DNA of 64,000 bases from contig CAWAQJ010000018.1 of assembly GCA_963784175.1 (NCBI GenBank), forward strand, positions 62,001 through 126,000, read 5' to 3'. Made by a program: the position numbers and the translations under genes. Positions 58,085 through 64,000 of this stretch are shown one piece after another. This DNA is from JAIBJN01 sp963784175 (GTDB lineage Bacteria > Actinomycetota > Thermoleophilia > Gaiellales > Gaiellaceae). Below the pieces are notes generated by a model. That model saw nothing but the letters and a program-made list of their open reading frames with translations. It searched no databases and was not told the origin of the DNA. Within the stretch, counting starts at the first letter, position 1. Each line of letters begins with the position of its first letter.

Positions 58085-58124
58085 GGGAACGTTTGTTCTA
58101 CACGAACACACGTTCTCCTGTCAA
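58085..58124 (-). promoter_or_regulatory. SOS promoter of imuB with two LexA boxes
   Basis: On the minus strand TTGACA (58124-58119, perfect -35) is followed, 18 nt later, by TAGAAC (58100-58095) as -10. Two LexA-type boxes are present: GAAC-ACAC-GTTC at 58104-58115, between -35 and -10, and GAAC-GTTT-GTTC at 58087-58098, over the -10. Both keep the GAAC-N4-GTTC pattern. The predicted transcription start is only a few bases before the ATG at 58084, so the mRNA may be almost leaderless. Confidence 0.8.
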
Positions 58125-58542
58125 GGCTTCGAAGAAATTTTTGGCCGCACCATTGACCGTTCCCGCTGGACCCAGGACTAGGTCTTTGGCTAGGACCCAA
58201 TCCATGACTGGCGGGATAACGCGGGCGTTTAGGTCACCATCGCGTGGCTCAAGGCACACGGCCACTAGCTCGCCTTCACTCGCTCTGAATGGCTCTACAC
58301 GCTCCCCGGTAAGCGGCGGTGAGCCGAAAGTCCGAACGTCCGGGGCAGACACCGACGTGGGACGGCTTCTAGACGAAGGCCGAGGTTTCCCGAGGATGTC
58401 CGGAGTCGACGGGCGGACGATGACCGCCTACGTCGGCCAGTCGTTGGAAAGGCTCGGCTCACTGGAACGCGCTTCTGAACGACAAGGAAGCGCTCGCGCG
58501 CTTCAGGGCGTCCTCAACGCCGATCCACTCGACGTATCCACG
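58125..58542. other. Region upstream of imuB without convincing gene
   Basis: About 420 bp. A minus-strand frame of 84 codons (58098-58352) ends inside the imuB promoter, and a plus-strand frame covers most of the area, but neither has a ribosome-binding site or recognisable domain. imuA would be expected here in many genomes and is absent. Confidence 0.35.
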
Positions 58543-58752
58543 TCAATCTGCGGGGACGCAGACCAGGCGGGCGTGAAGAAGTTCGGGCCGATGTTCGATC
58601 TCTTCGACGCGCCATTCTCCCTTCTCGGGAAGGGAGAAGGTGTCATCCTCCTTTAGCTCGCCTGTGAAACTGGTGAAGTCCGCATACTCGGGCTCAGACC
58701 GGTCCGGGTGCTTCAGCAGTAGGTGGTAGTTGGCTGCTTCGTCGATGGCCAT
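58543..58752 (-). CDS. Small hypothetical protein
   Basis: A 69-residue protein starting MAIDEAANYHLLLKHPDRSE. It has alternating strands (DTFSLPEKGEWRVEEIEHRP and HARLVCVPAD) and reads like a small beta-rich domain found beside other uncharacterised actinobacterial genes. The frame opens at 58806, but the internal ATG fits better by composition. No ribosome-binding site is clear. Function unknown. Confidence 0.5.
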   Translation of the reverse strand: MAIDEAANYHLLLKHPDRSEPEYADFTSFTGELKEDDTFSLPEKGEWRVEEIEHRPELLHARLVCVPAD

Positions 58753-58906
58753 CTGCAAGGACGTACCCGAGATGAACGGCCGCGAACCGTGAGCAGCCCG
58801 GATCAACTCGCCGCGCTAGTCGCACGTCAGCTGGGCACGAATATGAGGGCGAAGTCGGGGCTGCGCCGGCGCGCCACAGCCCCGATCTTCTGGGCGACTT
58901 GCGCCG

Positions 58907-59086
58907 TTAGTACCACTTCCCCTTCGCAAAGCCGCCAAAGGCAACAAGCCCAACCACGGCGACGATGACGCCGAGCAGGACGCTCCAAAACAGAGCGATG
59001 ACGATCCCTGCAATGACGAGGATCCCGCCGAGGCCGATACCGATGCCACCGCCTGCGTTCCGGCGTTCAGTTTGCTGCGTAGCCAT
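58907..59086 (-). CDS. 59-residue two-helix membrane protein
   Basis: ATG 59086 (MATQQTERRNAGGGIGIGLG) follows AAAAGGAGA. Two hydrophobic segments (ILVIAGIVIALFWSVLL and VIVAVVGLVAFGG) suggest a hairpin in the membrane; the end is FAKGKWY. Upstream sequence in frame is not protein-like. It is divergent from the Rieske oxidoreductase. Function unknown; common type in stress clusters. Confidence 0.65.
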   Translation of the reverse strand: MATQQTERRNAGGGIGIGLGGILVIAGIVIALFWSVLLGVIVAVVGLVAFGGFAKGKWY

Positions 59087-59170
59087 CAAGTCTCCTTTTC
59101 GAAGGTGAGCACCACGGTTCCCGTTCAGCCGCGGCGCTAACCGCCCCGGCGCGGTAGTGCTGGTGTACCG

Positions 59171-60727
59171 ATGCGGCGGGTCGGGGAGATCCCCGACATC
59201 GACGGTTCGGATGCAAGCCGCTCCCTCTGGTCGGCGACGGCCGAGGTTGATGAGTTTTCCGCCCTGGAGGGCGACATTGAGGTCGACGTCGCCGTTATCG
59301 GAGCCGGGATAACCGGCGTCACCGTCGCCCATCTGCTCAAGCGGGAAGGCAAGAGCGTGGCTCTTCTCGAGATGCGTCGAATCGGTCTGGGAACGACCGG
59401 TAACACCACGGCGAAGCTGACCGTCGGACACAGCCTTGTGTACGCGAAGCTCTCCTCCTCGCACGGCGCCGACGCAGCCCGTCTCTACGCGGAATCGAAC
59501 CAACAGGCGATCTCGCAGTTGCACTCACTTGCCGTCGACCTTGCAATCGACTGCGACTGGGAGCCGGCCAGCAACTACGTCTACACGGAGTCCTCGGGGA
59601 CGCTCGACAAGCTCGAGGAAGAGCTGGCGGCCATCAGGCGCGCCGGCATCGCCGCTGAGATCACGCGCGAGACCGACCTTCCCTTTCCCGTTGCGGGCGC
59701 CATACGTCTCGACGAGCAGGCTCAGTTTCACCCGCTGAAATACCTTTCAGGACTGGTTGCCCGGATTCCGGGAGACGGTAGCCACGTCTTCGAGCAGACG
59801 CGGGCGACCGGTGTTGAAAGCGGAGAAACCGCGATGGTCGAGACGAGCTCCGGGCGCGTGCTTGCACGGCATGTCGTGGTCGCGACCCAGATGCCATTCC
59901 TCGATCGCGGCCTCTTCTTCGCCAAGGCGCATCCGCAGAAGTCGTTCGCCGTCTCCGCGGAAGTGGCGGAGGCGCGGGCGCCGCGGGGAATGTACATCAG
60001 CATCGACGAGTCGACACGCTCGATTCGCTCAGCGCCGTCGGCCAACGGGAACCGCCAGCTGATCGTCGGCGGCGAGAGCCGCCGACCGGGTGACGAGCAG
60101 AACGACGAGGATGCCTACCGGGCCCTCGACGAGTTCATGCGCGCCGAGTTCGACGTCGCGTCCGAGCTGCACTGGTCCGCGCACGACTACATCCCCGCTG
60201 ACGGGCTGCCCTACATCGGACGCCTGCGACGGGGGGACGAGCGCCTGCATGTTGCGACCGGCTTCGCCAAGTGGGGGCTGACGAAGGGAACGATCGCCGC
60301 CCGAATCATCACCGATGCCATCGTGGGCCGACCGAATCCGTGGGCCTCGCTCTACGACACACGGCGGTGGACGCCGCGCGCCTCCGTAAAGTCACTAGCC
60401 TCGGAGAACGGACGCGTGGCCCGGCGCTTCGTCGCCGACCGAGTCCGCCCTCGCTCCGCAGGGGAGGAGCTCGCGCCCGGCGAGGGCGCCGTCGTCCGTG
60501 TCGGCCTTCGCCATCAGGCCGTCTATCGCGATGAGTCAGGCAACACGCACGTCCTTTCGGCCCGCTGCCCGCACCTTGGCTGCCTCGTCGCCTGGAGCGA
60601 GGCGGACAAGACGTGGGAGTGCCCTTGCCATGGCTCGCGGTTCGCCGCCGAGGGCGGGCTTCTCCAGGGCCCCGCCACAACGGGCCTCGCCCGTAACGAG
60701 ATCACTGAGCCGGCGGTCGGCTCCTAA
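59171..60727 (+). CDS. FAD-dependent oxidoreductase with C-terminal Rieske [2Fe-2S] domain
   Basis: A 518-residue protein starting MRRVGEIPDIDGSDASRSLW. The FAD motif VAVIGAGITGVTVAHLLKRE begins at about residue 40, and the DAO-type fold runs to about 400. The last about 85 residues are a Rieske domain with both clusters of ligands: CPHLGCLVAWSE and CPCHGSRFAAEGG. Such fusions are found in oxidoreductases of unknown substrate, often in Rieske-type electron transfer to amines or sugars. It is the first gene of the plus-strand pair with the hypothetical at 60782. Confidence 0.88.
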   Translation: MRRVGEIPDIDGSDASRSLWSATAEVDEFSALEGDIEVDVAVIGAGITGVTVAHLLKREGKSVALLEMRRIGLGTTGNTTAKLTVGHSLVYAKLSSSHGADAARLYAESNQQAISQLHSLAVDLAIDCDWEPASNYVYTESSGTLDKLEEELAAIRRAGIAAEITRETDLPFPVAGAIRLDEQAQFHPLKYLSGLVARIPGDGSHVFEQTRATGVESGETAMVETSSGRVLARHVVVATQMPFLDRGLFFAKAHPQKSFAVSAEVAEARAPRGMYISIDESTRSIRSAPSANGNRQLIVGGESRRPGDEQNDEDAYRALDEFMRAEFDVASELHWSAHDYIPADGLPYIGRLRRGDERLHVATGFAKWGLTKGTIAARIITDAIVGRPNPWASLYDTRRWTPRASVKSLASENGRVARRFVADRVRPRSAGEELAPGEGAVVRVGLRHQAVYRDESGNTHVLSARCPHLGCLVAWSEADKTWECPCHGSRFAAEGGLLQGPATTGLARNEITEPAVGS

Positions 60728-60781
60728 ACACGGAACGCGCACGGACGTTTCCGTGCCGCCAGGGCGGGATACGACCAACTC

Positions 60782-61297
60782 GTGGCCACCGCTCTCCACA
60801 TCTACCTCCAGGATCATCTCGCGGGAGCAACGTTCGGCCTTCAGCTCGTCCAGCGTTGTCAGCGGAACAACGAGGGCTCAGAGCTCGCCGAGCCGTTGGC
60901 GAAGCTGACCGCCGAGATCGCGGAAGACCGTCGGAGGCTGCAGGCGGTCATGCGCGACGTCGGCGCCGAGGCTTCGCGCACGAAGGTCGCTGCCGGGTGG
61001 ACGCTGGAGAAGGTTCGACGCCTGAAGCCCAACGGGAGGTTTTTCGAGTACACGCCGCTCGCCCGTGTCGTGGAGCTCGAGAGCCTGGCGATCGGCATCT
61101 CGGGCAAGAAGGCCCTGTGGCGAGCCCTCGAGAACGTCGCGTCACAGGATCAACGCCTCGCGCGGCACGATTTCGCCGCGCTCGCCCAACGCGCTGACGA
61201 CCAGCTCGCGCGAGTCGAAGTCCTCCGGCTCGACGCCGCCCGCACCGCCTTCGTACAGGTGCGCACGGCCGAGCCCAGAGCTCAGGCCTCCATCTAG
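60782..61297 (+). CDS. Hypothetical four-helix-bundle-like protein
   Basis: A 171-residue protein with a GTG start (MATALHIYLQDHLAGATFGL). The sequence is almost all helical, with charged and hydrophobic residues alternating in heptads (EPLAKLTAEIAEDRRRLQAV; TLEKVRRLKPNGRFFEYTPL). It recalls small ferritin-like or DUF-type helical proteins that appear next to stress genes, but no ligand set for iron was seen. It follows the Rieske gene by 54 nt, so co-transcription is possible. Confidence 0.6.
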   Translation: MATALHIYLQDHLAGATFGLQLVQRCQRNNEGSELAEPLAKLTAEIAEDRRRLQAVMRDVGAEASRTKVAAGWTLEKVRRLKPNGRFFEYTPLARVVELESLAIGISGKKALWRALENVASQDQRLARHDFAALAQRADDQLARVEVLRLDAARTAFVQVRTAEPRAQASI

Positions 61298-61382
61298 GCC
61301 GACCGTGTGACCGAGCCCGAGTGTCAGGGTTCGAGGACGACCTTAATCTTTCCGTCCTCCATCTTCTGGGACCAGGTCTTCG

Positions 61383-62705
61383 CTACCCGCGCCGAGGAGG
61401 TTCTTCAGATGACGAGAGGAGCGCAGTCCCGTCGATCGAGCTGGCCGCGGCGCCAATTCCTTCTCGATCTTCATGAAGCGCGAGCTCGACGTCTCGCTCG
61501 TCGCTGAGGGCCGCCTCCGTGGTAGTCGAGAGTAGGTCGAGCTGAAGGTCGATGATTCCGACTCGCTCGGGAGGCGCGATGGACCTGAGATCAGTGAGAG
61601 CCGCTTTCAGCCGACGCGTCACCTGAGGCGAGCCCGCCCCCGCTAGGCGGATCTCGTCGAAGGCGAGATGGACGTATGCCTCCCAGCTCATTGTTCGCAC
61701 GGTGAGTCTGACCTGTCCCGCTTCATCGAGATGCCGACCGTCAGGAAAGGGCCTGCGGGCGAGCTGCCTAAGGATGTCGTGCAGTCGGTCGATCGCTTGC
61801 ACAGCGGTGGTGGGATCTTGAAAAGGCGAGTCCGCGAGCGAGCGTTCCGCGATGTCGACGAGAAGTCGGACACCGTAGGCGACGTCCTCATCGAGCGTCG
61901 GCTCCAGGCCGAGGATCAGAGCTCCGTGCAGACGATCCTCATCCACAGCAGTGGACTCCGCGCGCACGCGGAAAAGAGGGCCGCCCGCGGGAACGAACTC
62001 GCCGAGGGCAGGGACAAGCTCCAGCAGGCAGTCCGCACGTCGCGCTTCCTCGACGAGTTGCTCGTAGCCGATCCCCGTGACCACGCCCGACTCCCTCGCT
62101 CTCACGACCGGAAGAGAGCCCTGCTGATGGTCGAGATCCGGCCCCTTGTCCGGATACCTCCGGTTCAGAAGCGTGCGCGTCTCGTCGCCGACGAGTTCGA
62201 TGAGCGCCGAGACGCGCAGTGCCTGTCCGATGTGGTGCACATACACGACGAGAACAGCGATGCTCAGGAGGACGAGGACGAACGCCGTCACGACCGCGAT
62301 GCCTGGCACGTTGCCCGTGCCGTCGCCGTTGATGGTCACCTCGCGGAGCGCGAGGATCGCGTGGACGAAAGTCGCGACGAACAGGCCAATCGCGAGCTGG
62401 CTTGGCTTGTCCCGCAGAATGCGCTGCACGATGCGGGGAGAAAACTGACCCATGGCGAGTTGGACGACGACCATGGTGATCGTGAGAACGAGTGCAGTCA
62501 GGCTCACCATGGAGGCGGCGACGGTCGAGAGGATGTATGCCGCGGCATCCGGACCGCCGACGAGGCGGGTCGGAAGCGCCTCGTAGTCGAAGTAGCGATC
62601 GAGAGCGATCGTCCCGAATGAGAGACCTGCCCCCGCGAGCACGCAAAGCACAGGTACGAACCAAAGGCTCGACTTGAGGTGGATGAGTAGCTTCGTGCGC
62701 CGCAT
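61383..62705 (-). CDS. DUF2254 membrane protein
   Basis: A 440-residue protein. Four hydrophobic helices lie in residues 1-165 (LLIHLKSSLWFVPVLCVLAG; TVAASMVSLTALVLTITMVV; LAIGLFVATFVHAILALREV; AVVTAFVLVLLSIAVLVVYV). VQLAMGQFSPRIVQRILRDK is characteristic of DUF2254. A long soluble C-terminal domain follows (ESGVVTGIGYEQLVEEARRA; FVPAGGPLFRVRAE). Function unknown; members are predicted membrane proteins, perhaps channel or transport related. It is in a minus-strand group with the next two genes. Confidence 0.85.
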   Translation of the reverse strand: MRRTKLLIHLKSSLWFVPVLCVLAGAGLSFGTIALDRYFDYEALPTRLVGGPDAAAYILSTVAASMVSLTALVLTITMVVVQLAMGQFSPRIVQRILRDKPSQLAIGLFVATFVHAILALREVTINGDGTGNVPGIAVVTAFVLVLLSIAVLVVYVHHIGQALRVSALIELVGDETRTLLNRRYPDKGPDLDHQQGSLPVVRARESGVVTGIGYEQLVEEARRADCLLELVPALGEFVPAGGPLFRVRAESTAVDEDRLHGALILGLEPTLDEDVAYGVRLLVDIAERSLADSPFQDPTTAVQAIDRLHDILRQLARRPFPDGRHLDEAGQVRLTVRTMSWEAYVHLAFDEIRLAGAGSPQVTRRLKAALTDLRSIAPPERVGIIDLQLDLLSTTTEAALSDERDVELALHEDREGIGAAASSIDGTALLSSSEEPPRRG

Positions 62706-62724
62706 CAGGTCTTGTCGCTCGTCC

Positions 62725-62823
62725 CTAGAAGAGGCGGATCAGCACGTTGACAAGGATCGTGAGAACCAACGAGACGAACAGAGAAAGACCGAGGCAGCCT
62801 GGCGAGCATCCGTAGATGCGCAC
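62725..62823 (-). CDS. 32-residue single-helix membrane peptide
   Basis: GTG 62823 has GAGAGG seven nt upstream. The product has two Cys (RIYGCSPGCLG) and one hydrophobic helix ending VLIRLF. This Cys-Pro-Gly-Cys start and length match a microprotein pattern I recall from other actinobacteria. It lies 19 nt upstream of the DUF2254 gene on the same strand, so co-expression is likely. No function is known. Confidence 0.55.
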   Translation of the reverse strand: MRIYGCSPGCLGLSLFVSLVLTILVNVLIRLF

Positions 62824-62869
62824 CCGACCGCCTCTCGAAGCTTGGTCTCCGCTCAACATGGACAGAGGT

Positions 62870-63490
62870 TCAGCTGCTTTCGAACGGTCGGCGGAAAAGC
62901 TTGTAACCACTCACAAGGGCTCCCAACAGGAGTGCGGCGGGAACTGCAAGCAGCACCCAGATCCAGCCGGCGTCGACGGCTGAGGCGAGCGCGACGATAG
63001 CCAAGAGTGCGAACAGGCCGAAGGCCGCTAGAGCAAAGGTCGCCGCATAGGGCAGAGTGCGATCCACCGGCCCGGATGCGTCAGGATCGAAGGGCCCGGG
63101 GCCTTCCCCCGGAGGCTCGGTGAGGGTCGCATCCGCCGGCCCATGCTCCACCGCCTTGCCGGGGTCGAGCATCAGAGCCTGATCGACGTCGACCGATGGT
63201 CGAAGGCGGATGGTCAGAGCAGCGTGATCGACCTCGGCAACGTCGCCCCACGGAATGGCTCGACGATCGCGCTTGATTGGAGGGGTGCCAGTCTCGACGG
63301 CGAGGTAGATGCTCTTTTCCTTCCTGAGCACCGTCATCACCTTCCCCGCGTGTTCGCCTGAGCTCGTCTCGACCTGGTACTCCTCGAGTCCAGCCGAACC
63401 CGCTCCCGCTTTGGGCACCTCGTAGGTCCACTCGGCCTGCTGCTGCGTGCCAGCCGATACGTCGCTGCCCGCTAGGAAGGGGTTCGCCAT
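62870..63490 (-). CDS. Membrane protein with PRC-barrel-like N-terminal domain
   Basis: A 206-residue protein from ATG 63490 (MANPFLAGSDVSAGTQQQAE), with GAGAGGA upstream. Residues about 35-110 look like a PRC-barrel-type beta domain: LEEYQVETSSGEHAGKVMTV, then YLAVETGTPP and RAIPWGDVAEVDHAALTIRL. A Pro/Gly-rich linker leads to two C-terminal hydrophobic helices (YAATFALAAFGLFALLAIVA; WIWVLLAVPAALLLGALVSG). So a PRC barrel would be attached to the membrane. Role unknown. Confidence 0.7.
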   Translation of the reverse strand: MANPFLAGSDVSAGTQQQAEWTYEVPKAGAGSAGLEEYQVETSSGEHAGKVMTVLRKEKSIYLAVETGTPPIKRDRRAIPWGDVAEVDHAALTIRLRPSVDVDQALMLDPGKAVEHGPADATLTEPPGEGPGPFDPDASGPVDRTLPYAATFALAAFGLFALLAIVALASAVDAGWIWVLLAVPAALLLGALVSGYKLFRRPFESS

Positions 63491-63515
63491 GACTCTCCTC
63501 TCGCTGTATGTCTGC

Positions 63516-64000
63516 TTACTTGGACCTCGCCCGTGCCTTGGGCTTGGTCGTCCGCTTGGTTTGAGACCGCGAGCTCGACGCCTTGGTGGTGCGCCTGGGG
63601 GACCCCGACGTGGCACGCCGCGTGTGGGCCTTGTCGTTCGCAACAGTGCCCGTCGGTTCCTTGGGCAGCCCCGCAGCTTCGCGCAGCTTCCTGGCGATCT
63701 CGGCGATCTCCTCGGGGGCGTAGTCGGGAGCGAAGACGGCCGGCTGGGAGGGCAGATCGTTCGGAAGGGCTCCCTCGGGTGCCTCGTCGACGACTGCCAG
63801 CTCCTCGCCAGTCTCAGGGTGCGGGCCGTTGAAGACGGCGGCGAGCTCCTTGTAGTCCTCAGGAGAGAATCGATAGAGGCGCAGGTGGTCGCCGCGCTTG
63901 ATGTGCGGCTTACACTCGGGGATCTTGTCGGTCGGGATCCTCGGAGAGGGGAAGAGCTTCATCATGTCGGCGCCCGTGAGGTTCTCGAGCGCGCGCGCGT
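63516..64000 (-). CDS. Hypothetical protein with basic tail, running off the window
   Basis: The frame is open from the window end to a stop at 63516. ATG at 63965 or 63962 (MKLFPSPRIPTDKIPECKPH) are possible starts, but the in-frame upstream sequence (ALENLTGAD) reads protein-like, so the gene probably begins beyond 64000. Middle part: RGDHLRLYRFSPEDYKELAA, and a helix EEIAEIARKLREAAG. The last about 40 residues are Lys/Arg/Ser/Thr-rich, possibly nucleic-acid binding. No family was recognised. Confidence 0.5.
   Translation of the reverse strand, partial: ARALENLTGADMMKLFPSPRIPTDKIPECKPHIKRGDHLRLYRFSPEDYKELAAVFNGPHPETGEELAVVDEAPEGALPNDLPSQPAVFAPDYAPEEIAEIARKLREAAGLPKEPTGTVANDKAHTRRATSGSPRRTTKASSSRSQTKRTTKPKARARSK

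Noticed and set aside
58098..58352. 84-codon minus-strand gene upstream of imuB
   Set aside because: Its stop lies within the imuB promoter, there is no ribosome-binding site, and no family was recognised.
58093..58656. 187-codon plus-strand frame near imuB
   Set aside because: It begins inside the LexA-box promoter and the protein has low-complexity Ser/Arg content with no domain; likely spurious.
1..64000. CRISPR arrays, rRNA genes, replication origin
   Set aside because: No regularly spaced short repeats, rRNA sequence, or DnaA-box cluster with dnaA/dnaN was seen.

Overview
The window is very GC-rich bacterial chromosome, densely packed on both strands, with many GTG starts and 4-nt ATGA/GTGA gene overlaps. 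Gene content points to Actinomycetota, most likely a deep-branching class such as Thermoleophilia (inference). It has SepF plus DivIVA, a GarA/FtsR pair next to a single-motif RsiG-like protein, MurA with Asp at the active-site Cys position, and a DnaE2/ImuB mutasome. One tRNA gene was found (tRNA-Pro, anticodon GGG, 19368-19442). No rRNA, CRISPR array, transposase or integrase was found.

Layout. 0-13.8 kb: a secreted glycoside-hydrolase-like protein and small membrane proteins; the cluster rsiG-like > garA-like > ftsR-like > apt (minus strand); a mannose-1-phosphate guanylyltransferase with a degenerate phosphomannomutase domain; pgsA; a HutF-like deiminase; proC; an RTX-like protein; a peptidoglycan lytic transglycosylase; small secreted and VOC proteins. 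14.1-19.4 kb: an accessory island bounded by a 56-bp direct repeat (one mismatch) that contains the 3' half of tRNA-Pro. It carries two divergent PRC-barrel paralogues, a lipoprotein, an amidase-like protein, a 5'-truncated HEPN-like gene, a Rho_N-like microprotein, a DUF2188-like protein and two frameshifted genes, but no recognisable recombinase.

19.7-30.8 kb: a membrane-anchored HTH protein, then the long minus-strand operon rpsB-tsf-pyrH-frr-uppS-cdsA-dxr-rseP-ispG-proS-XRE, which joins translation, lipid carrier and isoprenoid synthesis. 30.9-44 kb: a GGDEF cyclase, a cupin, then rluD-lspA-dksA-like-divIVA-yggT-sepF-yggS-pgeF-(DHH/CBS/CCA-transferase), a large secreted fibronectin-III-like repeat protein, ridA and murA. 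yggS carries a single-base frameshift. 44-56.7 kb: metabolic enzymes, a secreted subtilase, an RTX-like protein, an orphan histidine kinase, dnaE2 and a bicupin. 56.7-58.1 kb: imuB and a small companion gene behind a promoter carrying two LexA-type boxes and probably giving a nearly leaderless transcript. 58.5-64 kb: a second accessory-looking block of small membrane proteins, a FAD/Rieske oxidoreductase, a DUF2254 protein and a membrane PRC-barrel-like protein.

The most notable points are the integrase-less tRNA-Pro island with decaying cargo, a diverged ~107-bp non-coding repeat with one copy inside and one outside that island, the SOS promoter of imuB, the presence of a c-di-GMP cyclase with an I-site and an RsiG-like c-di-GMP effector in one window, and MurA Asp117. 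Start sites were moved inward where a Shine-Dalgarno, signal peptide or family N-terminus supported it. All family assignments come from reading the sequence; no database search was run.
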